NCBI RefSeq assembly: GCF_026230105.1
Contig: NC_079484.1
Span: forward strand, 11,919,805-11,983,804
DNA: 64,000 nucleotides
From: Diorhabda sublineata
Lineage: Eukaryota > Arthropoda > Insecta > Coleoptera > Chrysomelidae
Direction: 5' to 3'
Part shown: positions 25,401 through 35,344 of the stretch, piece by piece
Layout: every line of letters begins with the position of its first letter
Position numbering within the stretch: position 1 is the stretch's first letter
Notes under the pieces: generated by a model
What the model was told of the DNA's origin: nothing
What the model saw: the letters and a program-made list of their open reading frames with translations, nothing else
Databases searched by the model: none
Made by a program: the position numbers and the translations under genes

Positions 25401-28400
25401 TCAGTTTATTTTCCAGTGAAAGTTTTTTGGAAAACCCATCATAGTTATTAGTTTTCAATAAGGAAGAGTAAGAGACCAGAAAAGAAGCCCAAAAGAACTG
25501 CATTTATATTGTGTCCCGATAATCTTTTCACATAATTTCCGACAATGTTCTTGGCATTTTAAAGAAACGTCTGAAACAGCAAAATTTTGAATTGCACAGC
25601 ATAAAAGGAAATTTGGATGTACCTAAGTTTTTGGAAATCCTAGGTTCATTTCAATTACTTTAGTTATAATCATGTTATTAGAAAGCTTATACCTTCACTT
25701 TTGGAGTAAAACGTATATTAAAGATTATTTTTCTACGACCGTGCATTTTAACCCATTTTCCCGCACGCATTTTAGTTTTGAAAGTGTTACTTTCCCGCAC
25801 TAGTGCGGGGAAGTAAAATTATGCAAATTTTGACCTTATTAGATACTTTTTTACTTCGGAGGTTATAACTATTGTTACTACAGGTAAATAAATATTTACG
25901 AAATAGTCCATCAAATAAATTTAAACCTTTTCTAGCTTTTTGTAGCATTTTTAATTTTTTGAAAATATATAATAATACAGATATTTTTTATATAACCTTG
26001 TACAATCTTCAAAGGAGTGTCACAACTATCAAACCACCCGGGCTTGATATCAGTTGCTATGACAACCCAGTCGTGTAATTGTTACTAAAACGTCAAAATT
26101 GTTCAAAACGTTTTGGAAGTAACCGAATAAGTACAATCTTCTTCTAAATTAAACCATATTAAACCAAATAACTCCACTGGACCGACAATTCTTACTAGTC
26201 TACAGAATACAACAAATATTTGTAAAAATTAGTAGTTTTAGTTAAAGTTTTGTATATTATTATGTTTGTTGGTATAAAATAATTTTTGAAAAATGGGTCG
26301 TTGTATATACGGTTGTAGAAAAAATAATGTTCTTAACTAATGCGTAAAGTGTCTTTCCGCACTTGATCGCTTGCCCGAACTCCGCTCCGCGTCGTTCGGG
26401 ACAACTGCAGTCGCGTGCGGGAAAGTATCACTTTCCGCACTTGTTAGGAAAGTAACTGTTTCAACTTTTACTCCAAAACCCAGAAATTTTTTAAGAACCT
26501 TCCTGATAATAATCTGCTTATCATGTTAAATTAAGAATTTTATCAAGTTAAAAGGCTTCTGTAAAACTTTGGTTAGAAAATAAATTGGGGATCTTGAGAG
26601 GTACACCATACTTTAATGCTTGTCTCTATGATGAATTTTTAAATAAGTTATTTAAAGTTTGTTTTCCCAATCTTAAATCCTGGTTTCATTCGCGTTTTGT
26701 GAGAAAACGTCTAATTGAACGGAAAAAGGGCAAGAAATCGCTTTTATAGGAAATATAATAAACTTTCATTCTATAAGAACAGTTTTGGTATTCAAAATAT
26801 AATAAAAACTTTATTTTCTTATTTTAAACTCAAAATTTTCTTGCATTCCGCCACTCATTTTCTGATAAACAAGTTATTCTTCAAATACCTCTCATGAAAA
26901 ATTTTGAGTGTTTTTTTTTCACCCCAATTTTTATTTTACTATTGTTTTAATTATTTTTCCAAAATGTCTATATTCTTTTATTTTAATCAAAATTTTTAAC
27001 ATGTAATTATTTCCAATTCCTGTCTTATTTTTATGTCTTCCAATTTCTATATAAATTCCTTAGAATATTTTACAACAGTTCAGAATATCCAATATCTGCA
27101 TAATCATATAAGCAAAACCAAGTTACAGGAAAAAGATAAATAACTCGTATGGTCTCGTTACAATAATTTATAGTTAAAATTTTTATTGCAGTGTCTAGTA
27201 TTTTTCTATCTTCATTATATTTCCAGAGGGGCAGTATACGCCGACGCAGGTAAATTCAACCGATGCATTGAACTATGGAACTATGCTCTAGATATGCAAC
27301 AATCAATGCTGGAAAGATTGAATCCGATGACACAAAGTAGTCTTTTCAGTTTTACGGAATTGTTCTCTTTTATGATGTGTGAAGAAGGTAAACATAGAGG
27401 AACAAGAGGCAGAGTTGTTCCATCTGTAGACGTAATTGAAATTTTGAGGGTGTTTAAAAAGGCTGTTAGAGAAGTGGAATTAGGTAATATCTTTGAGAAC
27501 AAAATAATTTACCCATTAATGAAAAAAATTTGCTTGATTAATTTTGAATAATTTCAAAAACCAATGCGACAGACTCTTTTTTAAATACCAGTATAATATT
27601 TTATATGAATAATAAACTCTAAAAAAAGTTAACTGATTCGGGAACAGCACCATTTGTATGTATAGTTCATCATTGAAAATAATCTTATTGTATAGAAGTC
27701 ATAGGAAACTTCCATACAAGGTGAGTCAACTGTTTTTGTACAGATTCTAACGAGCAAATGGTGATAATTTGAATTTTTTTCTCCTAGCAACACGAACAAA
27801 TAGTTCCTACAATTTGCAAAAACGATCTATATAAAGATACCTACTGGGCTATATGCATTTTTTTCATAGTTCAGATAGATAAGCAATTTTAAAATAACAT
27901 CAAATACAGTTATGCGTTCAAAAATACGTTTCAAGTAAATGCGGGGAGTCATCTAATTTTTTTCGTCAAAAGAAATTAAAAAAAAAATTATGAAATATTG
28001 GTGTTATCTGTGAAATCTGTTGACTAATTTACTGGCTAAAAGACTTATTAGTTCAAGGATTAAATCATGAAGTTCACATGGTTCACAACTTATTTTTAGA
28101 TACTGGCTATTTTCAACAACAACAACTGTTTAAATCCCCTTTGTTTGTCGTCTTCTAGTATTAAGTTTATTAGATAAATTCCCAAAGATAAAATAAAAAC
28201 TTAAATTCATTTATAATTTCTCAAGCACTATTCTTTAATAACTTTAAATTAATTTCCAAATCTCAAAAAAAGTGAGGATTTCATCTATCTATGGAAACTT
28301 GCGTTGTGGTTGAGTTTCAAAGACGAATTAACGGTTTTTGAAAGAAAAGATTAAAATTAATTGCTTGATAAAATTAATTATTTCACAATAAAACCAACTA

Positions 28401-31400
28401 AACAAATTATAAATAAAATTTTAATTGAAAGCTACAGTGACTCGCAGTACAAGAAGCAATCAATTCTCACAAATTTTGTAATAAAAACCTTCCCATTTGG
28501 AGTAATAAAAAAAATATAGTTTATTTTCTTGTGTTGTATCTCACAGATTTAAATAATGTATTAGTAGTATAAATAGAAAATACTTTACTTAAATGTGTCC
28601 TAAAGAGTGAAAAATCAAGTTAAAACTTGAATGCTAGTTAAGCGTATTGCTGAAAACAGAGTTAAGAGAAAATTTGAAAACTTAAGAATATTGTGTACCT
28701 GGTGTCTAGGAGGTATCATGCTACTTATAAGATCATACTACTTCAAGAAAGTTTTGAAAAAAGTATTACTAGTATTCCACTAGTGGGCGTACATCATAAT
28801 AACACATACTTTTCATTTTTCTATTATAAATGTAAAAATTTTAGTATAATTCATTCTACTAATCACAATCTTTGAATCATTTGATGTGAATTTGCTCCAG
28901 TCCAACAGACCCATTATTGTTTTATCAATTATATCTAAACTTCTTAAAAAACACCTAATAAACTGAATGAGTCCCATTTTAAATGAAATTCAGCATCACC
29001 AATTTGGTATCCGCCATTCACATTCTACTATCCAGCAATGCCACAGAATTGTACATAAGATCAACAGATACCTCGAAGAAAAGAAAATATGGTCCATCTG
29101 TATTCCTTAATATAAGTCAATCCTTTGGTAAGGTGTGGCACGAAAGCCTCCTTTTCAAAATAAAACAATATATTCCATCTAACTTCAAATTAAGTTTTAC
29201 TTAATAAGTAGACAATTCAAAACCAGAATCAATAAGACCTGATCAAATCTGAGGTACCATAAAACAGCGTTCTGGAGTCATTATTTTATTTTTTATTATA
29301 TATATCAGATCTTCCTACGACAGAAAATACTGTATTTGCAGTTATTTTATCCAGTTACAAAGGTCCAGCAACTGAGATAGCAGCTCACTTCTAACACCAC
29401 TTAAACCTTTTAGAAGATCGGACGAGGAAAATAAAAATAAATGAACTCAACATTAAATATATGAAAGGATGTCCATAAATCACTCCCAATAACGTAAATT
29501 TTGCTACCAAATCGAGTATTTCTTTCTTTCAGAGGTCCCAATCCAAAATACTTAATGCAATAGTGAATGCACCTTGGTGTGTTTCTAATGATACTACTCA
29601 CAAAGATCATGGCATATCTTACATCACAGAAGAAATCCAGAAGCATAGTACCAAATTTCGTGAACGACTAGAGAAAGACGATTCTCTATAGATCTTAAAT
29701 GAAATATAGACGTCCCTTCACCGGAATAAGTCTTATCGTACCATTGATGAATTTGGAAATACTGAATTCTACGCCAGTCAATTAGCTTATAGAATACCTT
29801 TTGACTGTAATTGCTGATTTTGTACAAATTAAAAAAATTCCTTTTAAGTTATATTTTAGAAATTATTCTGAACTCCAACTCTTTACAGTATTTTTTTTCC
29901 TAATTTTATCTTAACTCTGTTTCAATCAACTTTTGACGCTATGACACGCCAGTGTTCACAGTTTTGATGCAGTTTTTACTTTTCAGTTTCTTTTATCTTT
30001 TCATACAAATCACTGTCGTGCTTAAATAACTTATTACGTTAATTACTTTTATGTTTCAGGAAATTTAACCATAGAAAGATTGTCTAGTTGCAAAGGAGAT
30101 TTGAATTATCTAACTAGAGTAATGGTTATTACTCTTCATTTAGCGTGTTTGTTGACTAAACTTTTAGATCACCGTACCAGCAGCGAAGAAGTTACCAGGA
30201 ACATTTATCAAGTGATATACCAATTGGTCAAATTGAAAATTAGAGCTAGATCTGGAAGAACCATATTACATTTAGCTTGTTGTAAAGAAGTTGCAATTTT
30301 GGGAAGATATCCCGCTTGTCAATTCCCATCATCACATCTGGCCGAGGTAAATTGCTTAAAGTATTGTTTATAATAATTCCAAATGTATATGAAAATGTAC
30401 ATTATTCTTAATGAATATTACCTATAATTACTTTTAGTTGGAATATTAAAAATGTTTATATGTTGCGCATATTATTGAAATTTAATTCTTTGTATATTAC
30501 AAAATATTTATTGCACAACTTTGAAAAAATTGGTTTGCATGAGAAAAAAAAATATTTCTGTCTACTATTCCACTAGTTCATAATAAGTCAAGAATATTTT
30601 TCTATAATTAATGCAAAATTTAAATATTCCTAATCTTCGATATTTTTTTATTGCACCTGACCTTTTTCACTTTGTAAAATAACTATTAGTGGTTGGTGGA
30701 AAAGTACCTCAATAAGTTTATAATTCAAGTCTATTATCAAGCAAAACGAAAACATATTTACACAAAGTGGCAAAGTGCACGTGACCAGGATTGAAAACGC
30801 CAAAGCCGAGCATGTAACAGGACCACACTTAAGAAATCATTTGCAGTTTCATACAGCAGAGTGATAATATAAATCTTAAATAATTATGCACAATAAAAAA
30901 ATATACAATGTAAACGAGAAGTTTGGAATATATACAAAGTGAATGGCCAAAATATGGAACATATTCATTTAAAAATTTAAAAATATGTGTATTGAAACAT
31001 TAGAATAAAATCTTCATTTTTTACCTCAATAAACACATTTTCTTATTCCCCATCAGATGACATTGAGCTTCCACTGTCGTCAACATTTATAATAAGTGGC
31101 TCAACTTGCACATCAATGACAATGTTTATATTCCATATTTGGATTTCAACCTTTTCCTTGGCATACTAAATATACTTTTTCTGCTCATCAGGTGTAATTC
31201 TTTGAATATCTTCATGAAAAATTTGAATGTTTTATTTTTTGCTGCATCATATTGTTTCATATCTGCCCAGATCAACTGAATGGAATTGAGTTTACAACGG
31301 TAGGGCGGTAAACATAAAATGGTTTTATTTTGTTTTTGGCCATTTAATCAATAATGTTTGAGTTATACTTATTTTTATGCTCTTTGACAATTTCTAAAAT

Positions 31401-32813
31401 CTCTGCCTTAACCATCGTTTCACCAAAATCGATATTTTTGGTAGTAAGCCATTCTTGATTACCTGCTTTTCTTGTTGCCATTGTTGGAATTTTCTCAAGT
31501 TTTCTCGTGTGATACGAAGCATTGTCTAATATGACAACACAGTACTCGTCAAGCTTTGGTAGAGTTTTCAAAAATCAATTTTCGAAAGTTCATTAGTTTA
31601 TCACATTATCTACCTTTAGCGATTCTAGAATCTTTAGGTGAATTATCAGATCCCCTAACTTTTGTCTGTCACTGTCACTAACTGTCACTGAAAATGCCTA
31701 TATCCATAAACACATTTAAAAGTGAAAATAGAACCCTATTTTTAGCCCTTTGGGAGTATGTACTTATGAATTATTGTTTGAAGCAACTTTCCCTTTTCTA
31801 CAAAAAATGTTTATTGCAAGAAATAACATAAAAAAATAATAATAGTTGATTACCAAAATTTATATTTAAGAGGAGGATGCTGCCAAGACGTTTCATTCTT
31901 TAGTTCATTATGATTGTATTTTTATTTTTTTTCTATATTCATTTTTCCAGTAAACTTGAAACAATATAATATTTTTGACTTTTTAAAGGATAGAATCACA
32001 AGCCTAAACTTTACATTATCAAAATTGAGGATTGTACCTGTCATTCAAAGTTAGAGATCACGTTTTCATGTTGAAGGAAGTCAATTTTAAATTATTTTGC
32101 AATATACGGTAACTGAAACAATGAATTCATTTAATTTGGAGTTTACACACTGTTTACGAAGCTTGCCCCTTATAGCCATAAGCCAAATATTGAGAATTTT
32201 GCAGAATTTTCCCTTATCTTGGCAAACATTAGTCTAAAAAAATTTACAGTAAAAGAAGACCTGTTCACTATTGTTTCTGTTTGAGGAAAGACACCACTCT
32301 ATATTAAAAGTGATGAAACTAAATTTCCTAGTGTTTATTGGATTTCACATTTTTTTAAGTAAATTCCTCTTATTCGCATTTGTAATTATTTTTCAAAGAG
32401 GAGCAGTTCTAATGATATTTTAAAAGTTCTGTCGAATTTCTAATATTTAGTACCTAGGTAAGCTATTTATCTTACTTTTTTATTTGGTATTACAGGTATT
32501 ACTTAAAGTAGGCGCCGATCCTAATATAAAAGACGACGATGGGAACACTCCTCTCCATTTAACTGCTATGACGAAACCTTGTCCGTCATCAGTAGTTCAA
32601 GTGTTACTCGCTAACGGTGCCCACATCGATACCGTGAACAACGCAGGTGAAACCTTCGTTGATCTTCTGAAAGGTCAACCTGTGCATCAATTAGTTAATA
32701 CGGCTAAATATACGAGACTGAGTTGCGCAGCAGCGCGAGTGATAAGACAGTTCAAAATACCATATAGAGGTAATGTACCTCCTAAATTAGAGTCCTTTAT
32801 AGCGTGCCACTGA
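11969..32813 (+). CDS. fem-1: fem-1 homologue (FEM1A/FEM1C type), CUL2 E3 ligase substrate receptor; 8 exons, first exon not found
   Basis: Joined exons 11969-12131, 13211-13430, 18954-19153, 19218-19407, 24701-24904, 27227-27483, 30060-30346 and 32496-32813 keep one frame and encode 612 residues. Six N-terminal ankyrin repeats include DGETIEGAPPLWCAAAAGHL, TRTNSTPLRAACFDGHLDIV, NRHGHTCLMIACYKGH and KGNTALHDCAESGSLEIL. A TPR-like middle follows (MRMQALVMRERILGPAHPDT, YYIRYRGAVYADAGKFNRC), then C-terminal ankyrin repeats and the terminal LSCAAARVIRQFKIPYRG segment. These signatures favour FEM1A/C over FEM1B. Known for the family: FEM1 proteins bind C-terminal degrons through the ankyrin domain and recruit substrates to CUL2-Elongin; in C. 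elegans FEM-1 promotes male fate. Human FEM1C has 617 residues, so about 20 N-terminal residues (one small exon) are missing here. The gene spans more than 20 kb because of repeat-filled introns. Confidence 0.95.
12132..13210 (+). pseudogene. fem-1 intron holding a LINE RNase H tail (Jockey-like) fragment at about 12290-12960
   Basis: Within this intron the plus strand reads YTDGSKASTGAGVFGIG near 12370, the first catalytic-aspartate block of the RNase H domain in Jockey/R1-type LINEs. A weakly matching region follows; near 12830 it reads FHLVLECHKN, resembling the zinc-knuckle tail (HLLCECPAL) of the same proteins. Stops and frameshifts are frequent. The endonuclease and reverse transcriptase are absent, as in a 5'-truncated copy. 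It has the same sense as fem-1. Confidence 0.6.
13211..13430 (+). CDS. fem-1: fem-1 exon: ankyrin repeats 2 and 3
   Basis: Acceptor TTTGTTTGTAG, donor AG|GTAAGA. It encodes VIFDGETIEGAPPLWCAAAA through DIEVANR. The first codon (GTA, Val) and last codon (Arg) are split across introns and restored in frame. This is the most conserved part of the gene. Confidence 0.96.
13639..13771. repeat. (TA)n microsatellites
   Basis: Two TA runs, about 13639-13715 and 13739-13771, separated by a short non-repeat segment, in the fem-1 intron after exon 13211-13430. A long open frame with repeated Ile-Tyr arises only from this run. Confidence 0.95.
13785..14640 (+). pseudogene. hAT-like (ZMYM1/DUF4371 type) transposase fragment in fem-1 intron
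   Basis: The plus-strand translation contains LKALSDTGFSSRYESLRA, matching the LSDTRWSxRxEAxRA block of ZMYM1-like hAT transposases. It continues with EFIFVLNAMKHFIQKTN and IFSKYLHN, matching FEFIFxLxxMxxILxxTNxLSKYLQ. After several breaks a segment at 14439-14636 is open but only weakly similar. The N-terminal zinc finger and the C-terminal dimerisation block are not seen. Dead fragment; the element's ends were not found. The same family is seen at 4717-5050 and 57250-57440. Confidence 0.65.
15770..18480. repeat. inverted-repeat pair flanking about 1.95 kb in a fem-1 intron
   Basis: Sequence 15983-16215 reappears reverse-complemented at 18172-18365. Shared blocks include GGGTCAACTGCTCCAATGAT (GGATCAACTGCTCCAATGGT on the left), TCACACATGATTCGCTTTGT and ACATAAAAGTAACGTGCGTT. 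The left copy is preceded at 15770-15960 by a weaker direct copy of part of the unit (AATCGCACATGGTTAGCTTT). The enclosed segment holds a TA microsatellite and two unrecognised blocks, one around 16960-17600 with mixed GC-richer sequence. No transposase was found. It could be a non-autonomous element with long terminal repeats in inverted orientation, or two insertions of one repeat. Confidence 0.6.
16413..16467. repeat. (TA)n microsatellite
   Basis: An uninterrupted TA run of about 50 bases inside the fem-1 intron. Confidence 0.95.
18490..18800. other. purine-rich (A/G) stretch, unrecognised
   Basis: About 300 bases in which the plus strand is strongly purine-rich (AGAAGGGAAAACAAGGAAAT and similar). 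Short Lys/Arg/Glu-rich frames can be read but none matches a family I know. It could be the 3' part of an old retroelement. It lies just before the fem-1 exon at 18954. Confidence 0.35.
18954..19153 (+). CDS. fem-1: fem-1 exon: ankyrin repeats 4 and 5
   Basis: Acceptor TTTTATTTTAG, donor TATG|GTAAAA. It encodes HGHTCLMIACYKGHISIAKY, KGNTALHDCAESGSLEILKL and LLEHGAKMDVDSY. The final Gly codon is split with the next exon, 64 bp away. Confidence 0.95.
19218..19407 (+). CDS. fem-1: fem-1 exon: ankyrin repeat 6 and start of the TPR-like region
   Basis: Acceptor GGTTTCAG, donor AAAG|GTAAAT. It encodes MTPLMAAAVTGHNHIVEYLI, then IDAIELLGATCVDKKRDMIG and ALELWKIALLER. The preceding intron is only 64 bp while the following one is 5.3 kb. 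Confidence 0.95.
19578..20617 (+). mobile_element. degenerate mariner element in a fem-1 intron
   Basis: The left end is CGAGGGTTGCTACTTAAGC. The right end, reverse-complemented, starts CAACGGTTGCTACTAAAG, with TA outside both ends. The interior carries mariner transposase pieces: LGDEALSRATVLRWFSEFNR and TSLRDEFREGRPKTPNVPDN near 19800-19935, HVYKIVTG near 20050, MVACFFGITGHIDTV near 20170, NRRRRIILHH near 20305, MGHPPYSP near 20345 and IKNKLRGQRFYTPKEAV near 20415. Frameshifts, stops and deletions separate them; the element is shorter than the usual 1.3 kb. It is the same family as 923-2270 and inserted in the sense direction of fem-1. Confidence 0.9.
20920..21510 (-). pseudogene. LINE (Jockey-like) reverse transcriptase C-terminal fragment
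   Basis: The minus strand reads, with frame changes, VHGIEF then CYASKLNKSKFRKANQK, ILRMVTNIQWYKLNQTIHED, LEIPNIKEIIKE and, at the end, LLNLIGGLTREDLITSLRP-like sequence. These match the thumb and C-terminal region of Jockey-type LINEs (family: YGIQLWGxASxSNIxxIQRxQSKxLRxIxNAPWYVxNxxIHxDLxIPxVxEEI). The catalytic core is absent. It lies antisense to fem-1 in the 5.3-kb intron. Confidence 0.7.
22960..23300 (+). pseudogene. possible LINE RNase H / zinc-knuckle tail fragment
   Basis: The plus strand reads FHLVLECLSVSSIGKGYLSY near 23115-23180, preceded by a cysteine-containing region. It resembles the C-terminal CRFCxEEEETPxHLLCECPAL block of Jockey/R1 LINE proteins and the fragment near 12830. 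The similarity is weak and frames are broken. Confidence 0.35.
24701..24904 (+). CDS. fem-1: fem-1 exon: linker and RERILGPAHPDTSYYIRYR block
   Basis: Acceptor TTATTTTTAG, donor ACAG|GTAAAA. It encodes YFYDPKHPIPKPNSQKV, an acidic EVDDIDNLDDLLADPDQ stretch and MRMQALVMRERILGPAHPDT. The last block is nearly invariant in FEM1A/C proteins. Confidence 0.95.
25700..26480. repeat. non-coding repeat element with CCCGCAC palindromes (unclassified)
   Basis: The left part (25740-25830) holds TTCCCGCACG and GTTACTTTCCCGCACTAGTG, the latter continuing into the palindrome CCCGCACTAGTGCGGG. The right part (26340-26470) holds TCTTTCCGCACTTGATCG, CGCGTGCGGGAAAGTATCAC and CCGCACTTGTTAGGAAAGTA in inverted orientation. 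Further inverted matches pair ATTATTTTTCTACGACCGTG at 25717 with GTTGTAGAAAAAATAAT at 26311. The inner part is AT-rich with no coding similarity. I believe related CCCGCACTAGTGCGGG repeats occur in other insects but cannot name the family. Confidence 0.55.
27227..27483 (+). CDS. fem-1: fem-1 exon: TPR-like middle region
   Basis: Acceptor ATATTTCCAG, donor TTAG|GTAATA. It encodes GAVYADAGKFNRCIELWNYA, LDMQQSMLERLNPMTQSSLF and SFTELFSFMM. A basic segment (GKHRGTRGR) follows, at a place where the family varies. Confidence 0.95.
28900..29790 (+). pseudogene. LINE (Jockey clade) reverse transcriptase fragment in a fem-1 intron
   Basis: The plus strand reads HQFGIRHSHSTIQQCHRIVH, KINRYLEEKKYGPSVFLN and ISQSFGKVWHESLLFKIKQY, matching Jockey reverse transcriptase (HQFGFRxxHSTxxQxHRIxxxI then VFLDVSQAFDKVWHxGLLxKL). 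The usual DVSxAFD catalytic aspartates are changed (NISQSFG), so the enzyme is dead. Later weak segments (29440-29700) look like the region before the C-terminus, including SRSIVPNFV-like and ILNEI blocks. It is sense to fem-1 and 5'-truncated. Confidence 0.75.
30060..30346 (+). CDS. fem-1: fem-1 exon: helical region and start of C-terminal ankyrin repeats
   Basis: Acceptor TATGTTTCAG, donor CGAG|GTAAAT, phase 0 at the end. It encodes LTRVMVITLHLACLLTKLLD, then ILHLACCKEVAILGRYPACQ and FPSSHLAE. VGRYPxxxFPS is a FEM1A/C hallmark; here it reads LGRYPACQFPS. Confidence 0.93.
31043..31620 (-). pseudogene. Tc1/mariner-superfamily DDE transposase C-terminal fragment in a fem-1 intron
   Basis: The minus strand encodes LPKLDEYCVVILDNASYHTR, KLEKIPTMATRKAGNQEWL, NIDFGETMVKAEILEIVKEH and, after a break, LPPYRCKLNSIQLIWADMKQ. 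This matches the insect DDE endonuclease type with VMDNASYHS, TRKxxxQxWL and LPPYHCxxNPIELIW. The second catalytic Asp (LDNASYH) is kept, but the third position, usually Glu in PIELIW, is Gln (SIQLIW). The C-terminal tail is acidic, ending SSMSSDGE and a stop at 31043-31045. The N-terminal half is not visible. Confidence 0.75.
32496..32813 (+). CDS. fem-1: fem-1 last coding exon: C-terminal ankyrin repeats and terminus
   Basis: Acceptor GGTATTACAG. It encodes VLLKVGADPNIKDDDGNTPL, VVQVLLANGAHIDTVNNAGE and LSCAAARVIRQFKIPYRG, ending FIACH and TGA at 32811-32813. Human FEM1A and FEM1C end in FIELH and FVSLH. This terminal segment carries the CUL2-binding box in the family. Confidence 0.95.
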   Translation, partial: VLLKVGADPNIKDDDGNTPLHLTAMTKPCPSSVVQVLLANGAHIDTVNNAGETFVDLLKGQPVHQLVNTAKYTRLSCAAARVIRQFKIPYRGNVPPKLESFIACH

Positions 32814-32817
32814 TTTC

Positions 32818-32823
32818 AATAAA
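32818..32823 (+). promoter_or_regulatory. possible polyadenylation signal of fem-1
   Basis: AATAAA begins four bases after the stop codon. If it is used the 3' UTR would be unusually short; a later signal cannot be excluded. Confidence 0.4.
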
Positions 32824-33184
32824 TTTGATTGTGATTTATGTAAGTTTTTCCTTTTTTTAAATGTTTGTAACATGCGAATTTTATTTGATTTAAGATTCTT
32901 TGTATTTGTAAAATGACATTTTGTTGTTTAAAAACCAAACGCGATTTCAGAAAAAATGCAGAATATGAATAATGCTTGTTTATTATTATTGTTTAGAGAA
33001 AAAATAATTAAATCAGAGTTAATTTTTTCCTATCATATTTTTTTCACATTTCAACTAAATAAGTGATTTAGGAAATAAGTTATTACTGTCATTAAATAAG
33101 TTTAGTGTTCAAATGTCACCTAAACATATTTTTATAATACTAATAATAATTGCTCTCGATTTTTCTCCGGCCGTTCTCGACTCT

Positions 33185-33228
33185 CTATTATAATTATTAT
33201 AATAATTATAATTATTATAATTATTTTT
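33185..33228. repeat. AT-rich simple repeat (TTATAA-like)
   Basis: Alternating TTATAATTA units of about 45 bases between fem-1 and the downstream LINE. Confidence 0.8.
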
Positions 33229-35340
33229 TTTTCTTATGAGAAAACATTGAAATTTGGTTCTCATTGAGATTTTGAACTGTTCTCCCATGCTCTTTCTTGA
33301 GATGGAAATCGTGGATCTTGGACATTAACCATCCTCTCGAGGGATTTTGCCATATACAAGATTTCTTTCGAATTAAATAAGTACCTTGGAAGGTTCTTAG
33401 AAAAGGGTTTTGGTGTGTCATAAGCCGGTTGTTAAAAGTCACCTTTTTACCTATTAGACTGGTCTCGCCTCTCATTTCCCTGGACACGAGAGTATCTAGG
33501 GACTCTAACAAAATTGACATAATTATTCGTCGATTGCTTTTGAAGCTGCTCTATCTAATTTTGTACCACCTTACGAGGTAACAACTGCGAACTCGAGAGC
33601 TTTCCTATTGTCACGGCAGATATAATTGTGTATGTTCTATATTTTGCAAATTGCATTTATCTTTTCTTGGAAGATTGTGGCTATGAGACCGAGCCTTGGA
33701 GTCTCCTCTATTTTTGGTCCATCGCTACAAAAAGGTTCTTTTGTTCTTAATTGTGTAACTGACCCATCTGTGTACCAAACGGGTCCTTTTGGGCTTAGGA
33801 AATTAGGAGAGTCATATTCCTAGTACGACCTCTCAGGACAGATGACTTAAATTTGGTTTTGAAATTTTGGGGACGACGGTCGCACCCTATGGCTTGTATC
33901 TTATTTCTTATTATTTTAGGACTTTGACCAGAAGCCTTATCCATTCAACCACAAATTGTCAATAATCACCGTCCATATAACGGGAGAGGACACTCCACCT
34001 TATGAGTTTCCTTTTTTCACATGGGCCGCAAGTTCAGTAGTTACCAACTTCCATCTTAAGACTTGAGGGGTTTAGTTCTAAGGGCGCCCAGCTCTTTACT
34101 CCACCAGGTCATTTGTTCTTACAAACTCTACTGTTAAGAGGGCAGTCAGCTTCATAGGCTTGCATGATTGCGTCTTGCACTCTGAAGACGCCCCAGTCCC
34201 TGAATGGATTACTCTTTAGGAGAAGGTAATTTGACATTGGCTAAAGATTGTGTCCTCGGAACAAACCTGTCAGATAGAGACTACTTTCGACAGCCCAAGG
34301 TTAGATTGTTAACCTCCTGTCTTCAAGGGGGGCCCTAGATTATTGCTTGAAACGTATTCGAGAAGAGTCGATGTTATTTATGGGATTTATTGGTATGGGA
34401 GCTGCAGTAATTAATTAAGACCTTTACCTTTTCTGGGTGGGACCTCTTCATGATCATAAGGGAAATAATCAGGTGATACCATTTGTCTGGTTTTTGTCCC
34501 TTCGACAAAGAACCACTACAACTGCGAGGTCTCTGGTACACAGTTGGCAGATCTTGATCAGCCGCAGTTTCCTTTTGATGAACAAGCTGGCTCTTGGTCC
34601 AAAAGATGAATTGTCTTGAAAAATTTGTCTATATTTGACTTCTAACCTGACTCTGACTAGTCAGACATTAATTAAGTGCTCATGTATTAGATATATATTC
34701 GTCTGCAACCTTAATAGGCTTCTACTATAGACACCTGAGGCGGACTTGGCAGTGTTGCAAGTTGATCTGCGAGGAATAGATTGACTTTGTATTTTGTGAG
34801 GCAACTATCGTTTTTTGGGACAGTTGTGGGAATATGAGGACCCAATGACCGTGTTACTGGCCATTTGTGGATATACCCTTACCATTTTTCCCTGGTGGGG
34901 GGTATAAATGAGGAAGATCCGGCCGTGTAACGAAGTCAGGGCAGATTGAGTTCTTTTCATAATTCCCACCAGAGCCTCCTTGATCGCTTGTGTGGCGGAA
35001 GAGAACTTTATCTCGAATGAGACTCGGGGCTCAGCATCTTTATAAGTCTCCTGTGTAAAATACCTGGAAGGATCCTTATCCTTATCCTTCGGAGTCTCAG
35101 ATGGAGTTAGTTCGTGCCAGTGCTTTTATAATCCTGGTGCGATTTTTACGCCAGTCGGACTTCCTGTGGCCACTGTAGTCTAAGTTCTGACTAGAAAGGC
35201 ACGTATTATTTGGAAGGGGGGCTGAGCCTCACTTAACTTCTCTCTGGTCCCCTTATCTGCCACCTGAGACACACCCGATCGGCACTCAACCATGTTAATC
35301 GCACTCGTTTTCAGAATTAGAGCCACCTCGGGATAAAAAA
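33221..35340 (-). pseudogene. LINE (Jockey/R1-like, APE endonuclease plus RNase H) with the reverse transcriptase deleted
   Basis: On the minus strand the order is as follows. Near 34760, QINLQHCQ, the start of the AP endonuclease (family QINLQHCKxA). Near 34510-34580, a CTRDLAVVVV block (family FCSRDLTAV). Near 34150-34190, VQDAIMQAYEADCPLNSR, the post-endonuclease segment (family AFExSCPLR). Near 33770, GPVWYTDGSVT, the RNase H catalytic block, with FQEKINAIC following. Only about 400 bases separate the last two, so the reverse transcriptase is gone. The ends are not defined. Base composition is clearly richer in GC than the surroundings, consistent with a coding element that inserted into AT-rich DNA. 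Confidence 0.7.
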
Positions 35341-35344
35341 ACGT

